Assembly (NCBI GenBank): GCA_015233015.1
Contig: JADFYO010000009.1
Coordinates: forward strand, 1 to 64,000
Direction: 5' to 3'
DNA from: Nitrospirota bacterium
Lineage (GTDB): Bacteria > Nitrospirota > Thermodesulfovibrionia > Thermodesulfovibrionales > Magnetobacteriaceae
Length of the DNA stretch: 64,000 bases
The position numbers were made by a program, and so were the translations under genes. Shown in pieces: positions 24,497 to 33,107 of this stretch. Below the pieces are notes generated by a model that saw only the letters and a list, made by a program, of their open reading frames with translations, searched no databases and had not been told where the DNA came from. Each line of letters starts with the position of its first letter. Position 1 is the first letter of the stretch.

Positions 24497-25945
24497 ATGA
24501 TACTCCTTGTTTTGATTATAACGCCCTTTGTGGCGGCTATGATATTGGCCTTTATTGGCGACAGGAAGGTTGCTCCCGTCATAAATATCTTTAGTTCATT
24601 TTTGACATTTCTGGCCGGAATTGCCCTTGCCGTCGAGGTATTCAGACATGGTCAGTTTGTAGCGGGCGGGAAATTCTTCTTTGTTGACGCCTTTAATGTG
24701 TATCTGTCTGTGCTTACCGCTTTTGTCTCTATGACCACTGCCGTTTTCAGCCGCAGGTATATGCAAAGAGAGAAAGACCATGGCAAGGTTGGGCATACGC
24801 GTATGCGTTTTTATCACGCAATGTTTCAGATGTTTATATTTGCCATGCTCCTGTGTCTTCTGACCAACAATATAGGGGTGTTGTGGATTGCGATGGAACT
24901 TGCAACGTTATCCACAGTGCTTCTTGTCTCGCTCTACCGCACACCCAACGCTATCGAGGCCGCGTGGAAGTATTTTATACTCTGCGGCGTTGGAATTGCT
25001 CAGGCGCTTTTTGGCACCGTGTTACTATACTTTGCCGCCGAGAAGGTCATAGGAGAGGGTGGTGAGGCGCTCCTTTGGACAAATCTTATCGAGGTAAGCG
25101 GCAGCCTCGAGCCAACAGTTCTTTCCCTTGCCTTTGTCTTTCTGGTTGTGGGATATGGTACAAAAGTCGGCCTCGTTCCTTTGCACAATTGGCTGCCTGA
25201 CGCGCATAGCGAGGGGCCAACGCCAATTTCCGCGGTGTTGTCCGGGCTTTTGTTAAATATTGCCCTTTATGCCCTTGTCAGGTGTAAGGTACTTGTCGAT
25301 GGCTCAACTCATACCCATTATGCCGGAAACATTATGATGGGCTTTGGGATTATCTCTATTTTGGTTGCCTCATTTTCCATTCTAAGGCAAAAAGATATTA
25401 AACGCATGTTTTCATATTCGTCTATCGAGCATATGGGCATAGCGACGTTTGCCTTTGGCCTTGGCGGCTCTATAGCCACATTTGGAGCACTTTTACATAT
25501 GCTCATGCACAGCATTACAAAGTCTTCCATATTCTTTACAGTTGGGCACGTCTGTCAAATGAACCAGACACAGGAAATCTCGAGGATAAAGGGATTATTC
25601 AAGGGGGACCCGTTTACCGGTTGGAGCCTGATGCTGGGTGCTATGGCAATTGCCGGAATGCCGCCATTTGGTATCTTCACCAGTGAATTCCTGATACTGA
25701 CAGCTACCATAAAAGACGTTCCGCTGTTGACACCTCTTATACTTATCGGACTGGCAGTTGCGTTTGCGGGGCTTCTCAGGAAGGTGCAATATATGGTATC
25801 AGGCGATATTCCCTCGTATTTCAAACAGTTGAAGACTGCCCGCACACCGGTTATACTTCACATGGCTCTGGTGCTTGCCCTGGCCTTTTATATGCCTGCT
25901 TTTCTTTATAAATGGTTTCAGGCAGCGGTGGAGTTGTTAAAATGA
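24497..25945 (+). CDS. hyfF: Ehr/Hyf-type complex, HyfF (NuoN/L-like) antiporter subunit
   Basis: This 482-residue membrane protein is a second antiporter-type subunit (HyfF group). Expected residues are present: Glu in VLWIAMELATLSTVLLVSL, and Lys in GYGTKVGLVPLHNWLPDAHSEGPTP and ILRQKDIKRMFSYSSIEHMG. Two antiporter subunits, HyfB and HyfF, indicate at least two ion channels in the complex. Its last codons overlap the large-subunit gene start by four bases. Confidence 0.88.
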   Translation: MILLVLIITPFVAAMILAFIGDRKVAPVINIFSSFLTFLAGIALAVEVFRHGQFVAGGKFFFVDAFNVYLSVLTAFVSMTTAVFSRRYMQREKDHGKVGHTRMRFYHAMFQMFIFAMLLCLLTNNIGVLWIAMELATLSTVLLVSLYRTPNAIEAAWKYFILCGVGIAQALFGTVLLYFAAEKVIGEGGEALLWTNLIEVSGSLEPTVLSLAFVFLVVGYGTKVGLVPLHNWLPDAHSEGPTPISAVLSGLLLNIALYALVRCKVLVDGSTHTHYAGNIMMGFGIISILVASFSILRQKDIKRMFSYSSIEHMGIATFAFGLGGSIATFGALLHMLMHSITKSSIFFTVGHVCQMNQTQEISRIKGLFKGDPFTGWSLMLGAMAIAGMPPFGIFTSEFLILTATIKDVPLLTPLILIGLAVAFAGLLRKVQYMVSGDIPSYFKQLKTARTPVILHMALVLALAFYMPAFLYKWFQAAVELLK

Positions 25946-27504
25946 ACGGATTAGCGAACGCCCTCATGGCCTCGTTTGGCAAGGATGTTGTGGCCGATGA
26001 AAACGCAACTCCCGCTACATTTACTGTGCCGGCGGAGAGATTTGCAGATGCGGCCAATATATTAAGGGAATCATACGCGTTTCTCTGTGCCGAGTGGGCT
26101 GCCGACGATACAAACTCAGGCAGGGGTTACAGTGTTTACGCCTGCTATAGGGCGGGCAGCGAATACCTGATAGTAAGGGCTGAATTGTCTCGGGACAATC
26201 CGGAGTTTCCAAGCCTTGTCAAACACTTTGTACCTGCCTATAGATTTGAACGCCAGATCAGGAGTCTGATGGGAGTTATCCCGAGCGGGCATCCAGACAG
26301 CAGACCCTGGATTAAATTTGAGGACTGGCCGGAGGATGCCTGGCCGCTGAGAAAATCCTTTGACGCCGCCACAAAGATGCCGCGTCTGGATGGCCAGTAC
26401 GCATGGCTTAGGGCTGAAGGGGAAGGCGTGTATGAGATTCCGGTTGGCCCGGTACATGCCGGTATAATTGAACCCGGGCACTTCAGATTTCAGGCGGTTG
26501 GCGAGACCATAATAAATCTTGAAGAGCGCCTCGGTTACGTCCATAAGGGGATAGAAAAGAGGTTTGAATCAATGACATGGGAGACAGCGGTTAAATTAGC
26601 CGGGCGCGTATCGGGCGATACAACGGTAGCTCACTCGATGGCCTACTGTATGGCGCTTGAGTCGATGACGCACAGCGATGTACCAGTGAGAGCCAAATGG
26701 CTCAGGGCACTTTTCCTTGAAAGGGAACGTATTGCCAATCACATTGGGGATATTGGGGCTATTTGCAATGACGCGGCCTTTGCCTTTATGATATATCAGT
26801 GCTCCAGACTTAAAGAAGTTATGATTGCCAATAACCTTAAACTCTTTGGACACCGGTTTATGATGGACAGGGTTATACCAGGTGGTGTGACAGTCGATAT
26901 AGATGCCGCAGCCAAACAGGAAATTCTGACTGAGCTGGATTATCTGAGCGAGCAATTCGACGTGATAGTTCGAATTTATGAGGAAAGCTCTTCACTCGAG
27001 GACAGGGTGCGCAATACGGGCATCCTCACATCGGAGTTGGCAAGAGAGCTGTGCACGGTAGGAATAGTTGCCCGTGCCAGCGGGTTAAATGTGGATTGCA
27101 GGGTTCATAATCCATTTCCTCCTTATGATTCAATTGGGATAGTGTCACCGGTGCTTACCGCAGGGGATGTTCATGCAAGGGTATGGGTGAGGGTAGAGGA
27201 AATCAGGGACTCTATACGTCTCATCAGGCGCATACTTGGACAGATACCTCATAGCCCCATAGCCGCCAGATGCAATACCCCGTTACCTGAAACTACAGGG
27301 TTTGCGGCAGTGGAGGGATGGCGCGGTGAGATAATATACTGGCTTGCGTGCGGTCAGAAGGGTGAGATAAACAGGTGTATGGTCAGGGACCCTTCCAGTG
27401 TAAACTGGTTAGCGCTCGAGCAGGCGATAAAGGGCAACATTGTCCCTGACTTCCCGCTTTGCAACAAGAGTTTTAATCAGTCATATTCGGGACACGACCT
27501 ATGA
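25942..27504 (+). CDS. hyfG: Ehr complex large subunit, NuoCD-like, without NiFe cysteines
   Basis: The 520-residue protein fuses a NuoC-like domain (about 1-130) with a NuoD/hydrogenase-large-subunit domain (about 150-520), as in HyfG and HycE. In active enzymes two CxxC pairs hold the NiFe centre. Here the first, in the ERICGICGFAHS region of HycE, reads GRVSGDTTVAHS (residues 221-232). The second, at the PCYSC position, reads QSYSG just before the C-terminus. All four cysteines are replaced (Ser, Thr, Ser, Gly), so hydrogenase activity is not expected. This is the mark of energy-converting hydrogenase-related (Ehr) complexes, whose redox partner is unknown. The start overlaps hyfF by ATGA. 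Confidence 0.88.
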   Translation: MNGLANALMASFGKDVVADENATPATFTVPAERFADAANILRESYAFLCAEWAADDTNSGRGYSVYACYRAGSEYLIVRAELSRDNPEFPSLVKHFVPAYRFERQIRSLMGVIPSGHPDSRPWIKFEDWPEDAWPLRKSFDAATKMPRLDGQYAWLRAEGEGVYEIPVGPVHAGIIEPGHFRFQAVGETIINLEERLGYVHKGIEKRFESMTWETAVKLAGRVSGDTTVAHSMAYCMALESMTHSDVPVRAKWLRALFLERERIANHIGDIGAICNDAAFAFMIYQCSRLKEVMIANNLKLFGHRFMMDRVIPGGVTVDIDAAAKQEILTELDYLSEQFDVIVRIYEESSSLEDRVRNTGILTSELARELCTVGIVARASGLNVDCRVHNPFPPYDSIGIVSPVLTAGDVHARVWVRVEEIRDSIRLIRRILGQIPHSPIAARCNTPLPETTGFAAVEGWRGEIIYWLACGQKGEINRCMVRDPSSVNWLALEQAIKGNIVPDFPLCNKSFNQSYSGHDL

Positions 27505-28007
27505 TTAGAATCCTGCGGCAGATATTAAGGACAGGCATAGTTACGTGTAAGTGCCCTCAGATTGACGACCCCAATATCAGGGTAACAGGGATCAATTTAG
27601 AGAACTCTGTAAAAAAGCGTTTCAGAAGGAGTTTGTCGGTAAGGGAGGTGGACTCCGGTTCATGCAATGGCTGTGAACTTGAAATCCATGCCATTAATAA
27701 TCCTGTTTACGACTGTGAGAAACTTGGGATACACTTCACGGCCTCCCCCAGGTTTGCCGACGTCTTACTTGTTACCGGACCGGTAACTAAAAATATGGAA
27801 ATAGCCCTGAAGAGGACATATGATGCCGTCCCATCACCCAAAATAGTGATTGCCGTTGGGGACTGCGGGTGTAATGGCGGGATATTCGGAGAAAGTTATG
27901 CCTCATTAGGAGGCATTGACAAGGTTATTCCGGTAAACATCTATATCCCCGGGTGCCCTCCAACACCCACCGATATTCTGAATGGATTTTATAAGATATT
28001 TCTCTGA
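27501..28007 (+). CDS. hyfI: Ehr/Hyf-type complex small subunit (NuoB-like Fe-S protein)
   Basis: This 168-residue NuoB/HyfI-type subunit keeps all four ligands of the N2-like [4Fe-4S] cluster: CNGCE (residues 54-58), the GDCGC segment and the PGCPP motif near residue 154. The N-terminus carries an extra CKCP pair of unknown role. With an intact proximal cluster next to a large subunit lacking NiFe ligands, electrons can still reach the quinone-site-like cavity. It overlaps the large-subunit gene by four bases and closes the operon. No HyfH/NuoI-type ferredoxin gene is present. Confidence 0.9.
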   Translation: MIRILRQILRTGIVTCKCPQIDDPNIRVTGINLENSVKKRFRRSLSVREVDSGSCNGCELEIHAINNPVYDCEKLGIHFTASPRFADVLLVTGPVTKNMEIALKRTYDAVPSPKIVIAVGDCGCNGGIFGESYASLGGIDKVIPVNIYIPGCPPTPTDILNGFYKIFL

Positions 28008-28011
28008 TACG

Positions 28012-28359
28012 CTAACTCTTTTTTGACGAGCTGAAATACCCTGCCCTTATCACAACTAAAAAAGACAGCGTTAACCCGACAGACAGCCCGATTATACCAG
28101 CCACTTTCAGATAAATCAGCAGGAATAATGCCCCCATTACCAGTATCAGCCTCACCATATTGAAGATAAGCATTACAGGGGCAACCTTATCGGAATTCAG
28201 CAGACCGCCGATACTCTTTGAAAGAAATACAAAGTTCAGCAGCCCCACAATCCCGCCCAGCAATATACTCAGCGACATCGACCCATATCCTGCCACCAGC
28301 GATATAACTATCGCAACAGCTAAGGCCACTAACGTCTGAACGGTCACAGTTCTAATCAT
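28012..28359 (-). CDS. atpI: AtpI-like ATP synthase-associated membrane protein
   Basis: The 115-residue protein has four predicted membrane helices and the AtpI/ATP synthase I pattern, including a glycine-rich SMSLSILLGGIVGLLNFVFL segment. AtpI proteins help assemble or stabilise the c-ring of F-type ATP synthase and may carry Mg2+. It overlaps the AtpZ-like gene by eight bases. Normally atpB and the other synthase genes follow directly, but here the next gene is the convergent hyfI, so this pair stands apart from the synthase operon. Confidence 0.72.
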   Translation of the reverse strand: MIRTVTVQTLVALAVAIVISLVAGYGSMSLSILLGGIVGLLNFVFLSKSIGGLLNSDKVAPVMLIFNMVRLILVMGALFLLIYLKVAGIIGLSVGLTLSFLVVIRAGYFSSSKKS

Positions 28360-28576
28360 CTTTTGACAATTCCCTTTTCGCAGTCCTGAACAATTCTACA
28401 AAACCGGAGATAATCCCCAAAATAAGAAACGTTACTGTAAGATATGGCCTTGTGTTAAAAAGCATATCAAGCCCCTTCCCCATAAAAAATCCGACAAATG
28501 TTGCCACAACGATATTAATGCCAACCTGGCTGGCAAACAGCAGATGCTTAAAACCACCTGAGCCTTTTTCAGCCAT
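28352..28576 (-). CDS. AtpZ/AtpQ-like small membrane protein (ATPase gene 1 type)
   Basis: This 74-residue protein has two membrane helices joined by a short loop with GKGLDMLF and ends in a charged tail. This is the usual form of the ATPase gene 1/AtpZ family that sits first in many F-type ATP synthase operons. It is proposed to form a Ca2+/Mg2+ pathway with AtpI. It is translationally coupled to the AtpI-like gene. Confidence 0.72.
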   Translation of the reverse strand: MAEKGSGGFKHLLFASQVGINIVVATFVGFFMGKGLDMLFNTRPYLTVTFLILGIISGFVELFRTAKRELSKDD

Positions 28577-28671
28577 TAATCATACCAGCGTCAAAAATCC
28601 ATTGCCAGAAACAAGACCTTCTGAGGCGCATCTCTGAAGCACCGATAAGGCGTAAGCTATGCGGGGGCACA

Positions 28672-28897
28672 CAGGGCAAACGCATTAGAAATTGCCTCCC
28701 TTATTTTTGTCATTCCGGTCCCATATTTTTGTCATTCCGGCTTGTCTGGAATCTGTCCTTATGCCTCAGAATATGCACAACCATCATGAAACTCCCACTA
28801 AAGGGAAGATTCCAGACAAGCCGGAATGACGGAAAGGGACAAGCCGGAATGATTGCATAGGTATCTTCTGCTTTATTTCTCAAATGCGTTCGCCCTG
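28672..28897. mobile_element. MITE, copy 2 (226 bp)
   Basis: This copy matches 19123-19346 along its full length and is in the same orientation. Its ends are cleaner inverted repeats: CAGGGCAAACGCATT at the left and AAATGCGTTCGCCCTG at the right. Flanking decamers CGGGGGCACA and CAAGGGCGCA agree at seven of ten positions, as expected for an older, eroded target duplication. The internal inverted repeat around CATTCCGGCTTGTC is well preserved. Confidence 0.82.
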
Positions 28898-28913
28898 CAA
28901 GGGCGCACCACTC

Positions 28914-28959
28914 TGTTGAGGCGCTCTTCTTTGCTGAGGCGCTCTTCTTTGCTGAGGCA
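28914..28959. repeat. 18-bp tandem repeat, 2.5 copies
   Basis: The unit TGCTGAGGCGCTCTTCTT occurs twice, the first time with one change, followed by a partial third copy. It lies between the MITE and the 3' end of the NrfD-type gene. No function is visible. Confidence 0.7.
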
Positions 28960-28988
28960 CACTGCTAAAGTGCCGGGTGGCGCAACTA

Positions 28989-30224
28989 TTAATGGTGGAC
29001 AGGGACTTTTCGCCTCTGTCCCTTCGGAATCAGACTCAGTTCGCCCTTATAGATAGGTATAGCCGTTTTTATCATAAGTGTATAGATAAGCGCCCCTATA
29101 GCCCAGATGCCGGCAGTCACGAGCAGCTCCGTTGCCGAGGGCAGGTAATCGTAAATCTCCCCGAGTGTGTCAGGAATAAAGCCGGGGACAATCAGCCCCA
29201 TGCCTTTCTCTATATACACACCTATCAATATCAATACGCACGCCACATTGAGGGAAAAAAACTTATTCCTCATCTTTGAGTTTAAAAACATTATAAAGGC
29301 TGTAAGATTACAAAACAGGGCAATCCACGTAAACGGCACAAGGACATTGTGATGCACACCCCCTTTTTCCAAACCAAAAAACAGATAGTCCATTGGAGCT
29401 AAATGAATGCTCTGCGAATAAAACTCCTTAAATATCTCAGCGGCATATAAGAACAGATTAAACCCCATCGCGTAGGCAATTAATTCGGCTATCTTTTGAA
29501 TGGCCTCGTTTGAGATTTCAACTTCGGAGACCTTTCTGGCAATCTGAAAGACTAAGATCATGAGCGCCGGGCCGGAACACAGTGCCGAGGCTATAAAGCG
29601 GGGTGCCACAATCGAGGCGTTCCAAAATGGGCGGGATGAAAGTCCATTGTATAAAAACGCCGTTACAGTGTGAATACTGAATGCCCATGGTATGGACAAT
29701 AACACAATCGGCCACATGATAGACATCTTGTACTCCTTCCCATGCGCCGCCCTGTAGAGGACATAAGTTACCGCCGACAGATTTATTATTAAATAACCAT
29801 TTAACACTATGACGTCCCATACCAAAAGAGAAGCGGGGAAATTAGGGTGCAACATAATGTGCCATGCATAAAGCGGTTTACCCATGTCGCAAACGACAAA
29901 CAGGATACACATCGTTACCGCCATTACCGCCATCATCTCTCCAAAAAGCACTATTTCTTTTATTGGTTTAAAATTATATATATACGACGGTATAACAAGC
30001 ATCACGGCAGCCGCCGCAACACCGACGAAAAATGTAAAGTTGGAAATATAAAAACCCCACGACACCTGATCTCTCATGTTTGTAACTATAAGGCCATTGT
30101 CGACCTGCCCAAAATACGCAATTGCCCCCATGGCTATAAAAAACCCCAGGATAGAAAGCCATAAGTAATACATCTTGTTTCCCTTAATTATATGGCGTAT
30201 TAAGTCGATGATAAATTCTATCAT
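28989..30224 (-). CDS. DsrP/NrfD-type quinone-interacting membrane protein, module 2
   Basis: The 411-residue protein has about ten membrane helices and is a close paralogue of DsrP at 39849-41006. Both share VSWGFYISxFTFFVGVAA, an MCxLFxxxDMGxP segment and SIPWAFSIHTVTAFLY. NrfD-family subunits bind menaquinol or menaquinone near the periplasmic face and exchange electrons with the partner Fe-S protein. It is the last gene of the module cytochrome (31741) / Fe-S (31134) / NrfD. AGGAGAGG precedes the ATG. Confidence 0.88.
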   Translation of the reverse strand: MIEFIIDLIRHIIKGNKMYYLWLSILGFFIAMGAIAYFGQVDNGLIVTNMRDQVSWGFYISNFTFFVGVAAAAVMLVIPSYIYNFKPIKEIVLFGEMMAVMAVTMCILFVVCDMGKPLYAWHIMLHPNFPASLLVWDVIVLNGYLIINLSAVTYVLYRAAHGKEYKMSIMWPIVLLSIPWAFSIHTVTAFLYNGLSSRPFWNASIVAPRFIASALCSGPALMILVFQIARKVSEVEISNEAIQKIAELIAYAMGFNLFLYAAEIFKEFYSQSIHLAPMDYLFFGLEKGGVHHNVLVPFTWIALFCNLTAFIMFLNSKMRNKFFSLNVACVLILIGVYIEKGMGLIVPGFIPDTLGEIYDYLPSATELLVTAGIWAIGALIYTLMIKTAIPIYKGELSLIPKGQRRKVPVHH

Positions 30225-30240
30225 TGCCTCTGCCTCTCCT

Positions 30241-31134
30241 CTACAAACTAAAGAAATAATAAAAGCTAGGATTAGTGTTAAGTTCTTCTTTCAGCCTGAA
30301 TACCCGCTTTGTCTCGATACACTGACTTATTTCGCTCTCAGGATCAAGGAGATTGCCGAATTTCCTGGCACCTACAGGACATATCTCGACACACGCGGGG
30401 TATCTGCCAGGATTTTCCCTTGTCCTCTGGATACAAAACGTGCATTTTTCCACATGGCCCTTGAACTTAGGGCGATTGCCAAGGTAGTGGGTATTGGGAT
30501 TAAACTGCTCTGGTGGAACCTGAGGGTCAGCCCAGTTAAATTTCCTCGCGCCATATGGGCAAGCCGCCATACAATACCTGCACCCAATGCACCAATTGTA
30601 ATCGACAACCACAATACCGTCCGGCTCTTTCCATGTCGCCCCTGTAGGACATACTTTAACACACGGCGGTCTGTCACACTGCTGGCACTGCACGGGCATA
30701 TAAAAGTGCCCCGGCTCCGGCACCGTTTCGTGCTCATAGTACTTGCGCGACTCCTCGAGGTCACTTACCCATTTCTCGCCGCTTTTAAACTCTAACACAG
30801 TTATATACTGCACCTGCGGTTTACGAGAGAGATTGTTCTCGGTAACACAGGCATATACGCAGCGCCTGCATCCGATGCAGCGCGAAAGGTCAAGACCATA
30901 GCCAAATTTTACACGAGGCAGGGCTTCGTTTGTCTTAATATCGATACTCACTCCGGTTTTGTCCTTATACTCTTTTTCAAGCCTTTTGGCGACGGACTTT
31001 TTTTCCTCAGGCGTCATCTCCCTGAAATACTTCTGAAAAAATGTCTCCCATAAAGACGCATCGCTCTTATCTGCCGGCATTAGCAGCCCGCCAAGACCAA
31101 TTGCCGCGCTTTTTATGAAGTCTCTTCTTTTCAT
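30241..31134 (-). CDS. DsrO-like periplasmic 4x[4Fe-4S] protein, module 2
   Basis: The 297-residue protein starts with a short twin-arginine-type leader (MKRRDFIKSAAIG). It carries four complete cysteine motifs of the DMSO-reductase B-subunit type: CIGCRRCVYAC, CQQCDRPPCVKVCP, CIGCRYCMAACPYG, and CTFC with ACVEICP. All sixteen cysteines are present, unlike in the DsrO of this window. It should pass electrons between the NrfD quinone site and the tetrahaem cytochrome. It starts 43 bases after the cytochrome gene and ends 16 bases before the NrfD gene. Confidence 0.88.
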   Translation of the reverse strand: MKRRDFIKSAAIGLGGLLMPADKSDASLWETFFQKYFREMTPEEKKSVAKRLEKEYKDKTGVSIDIKTNEALPRVKFGYGLDLSRCIGCRRCVYACVTENNLSRKPQVQYITVLEFKSGEKWVSDLEESRKYYEHETVPEPGHFYMPVQCQQCDRPPCVKVCPTGATWKEPDGIVVVDYNWCIGCRYCMAACPYGARKFNWADPQVPPEQFNPNTHYLGNRPKFKGHVEKCTFCIQRTRENPGRYPACVEICPVGARKFGNLLDPESEISQCIETKRVFRLKEELNTNPSFYYFFSL

Positions 31135-31177
31135 GCCTTAGTTCCTTAATCCCTTATTTAGGCTTTTATTTTTCATA

Positions 31178-31741
31178 TCATTTATCATACTGGGGAATAT
31201 ATATCTTCTTTTCTTCGATAGTGACCGGCACAGAACCCTTGACCTTCATAATCTCCGTAGGTCCGGCCGGTACCGGCAATGGTTTCAGCGGCTTAAATTT
31301 TGGAGAATGGGGGTTGTGGCAATTAACGCAGAGGGAATACGTCTTGTCACCATTCCAGTACCCTACCCTCTTCCCATGAATACCTATTCTCCAGTCCCTT
31401 AAGATATTCCCGTGGCATTGCCCGCATACCTGATATAATTTATCAAACGGAACCAGCTCTCCGCTTGCAAGGTGCAGCATATCCCTGTTTGCGGCGTCAT
31501 GGCAGTTCAGACACCAATTATCGCCATGCCTGAGCTGAATCTCTGTGTGAAACCCAAGCACACGCTTTTCTTTATTAGGCGGCATCGCAGCGTGACACGA
31601 CGTACACGGGAAAATCCCCTCCGTAAACGGCGGCTTTGTCGTAGTAAATTTGGGAAAGCCCTCCTCGGAAACTGCCAGCCCATGCAGCATAAATAATAAA
31701 ACTACCGCCGATATGACCGCCGCGCAAAACTTACCTTTCAT
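31178..31741 (-). CDS. Tetrahaem c-type cytochrome, module 2
   Basis: This 187-residue exported protein has a signal peptide (about 1-25) and four CxxCH sites (CTSCH, CLNCH, CGQCH, CVNCH). Additional histidines (GFHTEIQLRHGDNW, HASG-like spacing, GIHGKR, HSPKF) can act as distal ligands. It is likely a periplasmic electron carrier joined to the Fe-S/NrfD pair downstream. TAAGGAG lies before the ATG. The protein differs from the other tetrahaem protein at 33898-34434, which keeps an uncleaved anchor. Confidence 0.87.
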   Translation of the reverse strand: MKGKFCAAVISAVVLLFMLHGLAVSEEGFPKFTTTKPPFTEGIFPCTSCHAAMPPNKEKRVLGFHTEIQLRHGDNWCLNCHDAANRDMLHLASGELVPFDKLYQVCGQCHGNILRDWRIGIHGKRVGYWNGDKTYSLCVNCHNPHSPKFKPLKPLPVPAGPTEIMKVKGSVPVTIEEKKIYIPQYDK

Positions 31742-31817
31742 CTTACAATCTCCTTACCGCGCTACCCATTTTAGATTCCTCTCCAGCAAATATAACATGC
31801 GCGAGAAAATATAGCAA

Positions 31818-33053
31818 CTAGTGTTTCGCATTTTCTTTACTACTAAGAAGACCCTCTGTGAAGCCGCAATCCTCTTCGTTGAATACCTCCGTAAATACCG
31901 GAAGCACCTTGTTAAATATGAACAGCAGAAAAAGCGGCATAAGCAACAGAACTGTTATAGGGAACGGGCCTTCTTTTAATGCCTCTATACTACGAGGTAT
32001 TATTGGCATATCATATGTCAAAAACCCTGCTAAACTCTTAGACATCGACTGTCCACCGATTACCACGTCCCAACGCATCTGAAATACCCCTATTAAGACC
32101 AGCGCAGCCGAAATAAACGCCCTGAGCATCGTCAACCTGGGCAGCAACAACAGAACGAGAGGCAGTATCATACCAAAGAGCCACTGAACGACCAGCATCT
32201 TAAAGGCAAACCTCTGAAACAACAGCTCACTCATTATGCTCCAGAATTCCTCGGCCGTGTAGGCATGAAATATAATATCGATACTTTCAAGTACAATGGC
32301 CGCAACGAGAAACCACACCAGAACCTTGCACATACTCCTTATCGAGGCCCCGCAGATAAAATTTCTCTTCAGAGACATACCCACTATATATGTTACGATA
32401 CATCCGGCAACACCGGAGATAATCGCCGACATCAAAAATATAAACGGCATAAGCGGCGTCTTCCAAAGCGGCACTGTCTTAACCGAACCAAAGATAAAAC
32501 CTACGTAACCGTGCAAAAAACAGGCAGCGGGGATACCAACCGCCGCAAGAATTTTGATTATCCTTTCATCCGTATGGAGCGCCTTTTCACTTACGTCAAA
32601 ACTGCCAAGCGTCATCGCTTTGTAGAGAAGCCCGAGCAAACCTGCTTTCTCCTTTGCCTGCTGTACGATAAACGGCCTGAAGACAAACCATATCTCGGCC
32701 AAAACAATGGCCATATATGTCAGATAAACTATTGTAAAGGCCGCAATGGCCGAGTAAAAATGCGGCGTCATAATCATATGTACCGAATTGAACACTTGTG
32801 TCAGGTGCAGCCCCAGAGGAGACGTGGCCATCAGGAGCAGGGCAAAGGAAAAAACCAGGGAAAACTTCGCCACGGGCTTCAACTCCTCCTTCCCAAAGAC
32901 ATGATACATGCTCGATAATACGAACGCCCCCGCCACAAGTCCCGTTATATACGGATATACCACTATGTGTATCGTCCAGTAAATGTACTCGTTCGGATAA
33001 GTAAACCCTTCCTTTATAGTCCATAATGCCCCATGGGCCAAATGCTCTTCCAT
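31818..33053 (-). CDS. NrfD-family quinone-interacting membrane protein, module 1
   Basis: The 411-residue protein has about ten membrane helices and the NrfD/PsrC pattern, including HLTQVFNSVHMIMTPHFYSAI near the third helix and a RWDVVIGGQ segment near residue 330. It is clearly diverged from the DsrP-like paralogue downstream, so the two modules are not a recent duplication. I chose ATG 33053 because GAGGTGG lies upstream. A TTG at 33068 would precede that ribosome site. It forms a triad with the Fe-S protein and the tetrahaem cytochrome just upstream. Confidence 0.87.
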   Translation of the reverse strand: MEEHLAHGALWTIKEGFTYPNEYIYWTIHIVVYPYITGLVAGAFVLSSMYHVFGKEELKPVAKFSLVFSFALLLMATSPLGLHLTQVFNSVHMIMTPHFYSAIAAFTIVYLTYMAIVLAEIWFVFRPFIVQQAKEKAGLLGLLYKAMTLGSFDVSEKALHTDERIIKILAAVGIPAACFLHGYVGFIFGSVKTVPLWKTPLMPFIFLMSAIISGVAGCIVTYIVGMSLKRNFICGASIRSMCKVLVWFLVAAIVLESIDIIFHAYTAEEFWSIMSELLFQRFAFKMLVVQWLFGMILPLVLLLLPRLTMLRAFISAALVLIGVFQMRWDVVIGGQSMSKSLAGFLTYDMPIIPRSIEALKEGPFPITVLLLMPLFLLFIFNKVLPVFTEVFNEEDCGFTEGLLSSKENAKH

Positions 33054-33107
33054 TATTCCACCTCGCAAGTTTTATAAACTATTTTAATATAAAATTCCAT
33101 TTTGCCG

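Larger units (their letters stand above)
28577..28988. other. Intergenic region holding MITE copy 2 and an 18-bp tandem repeat
   Basis: About 410 bases with no gene. It contains the second MITE copy at 28672-28897 and a tandem repeat at 28914-28959. Bases 28577-28671 should contain the promoter of the AtpZ-AtpI pair, but no clear hexamers were seen. Confidence 0.6.
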
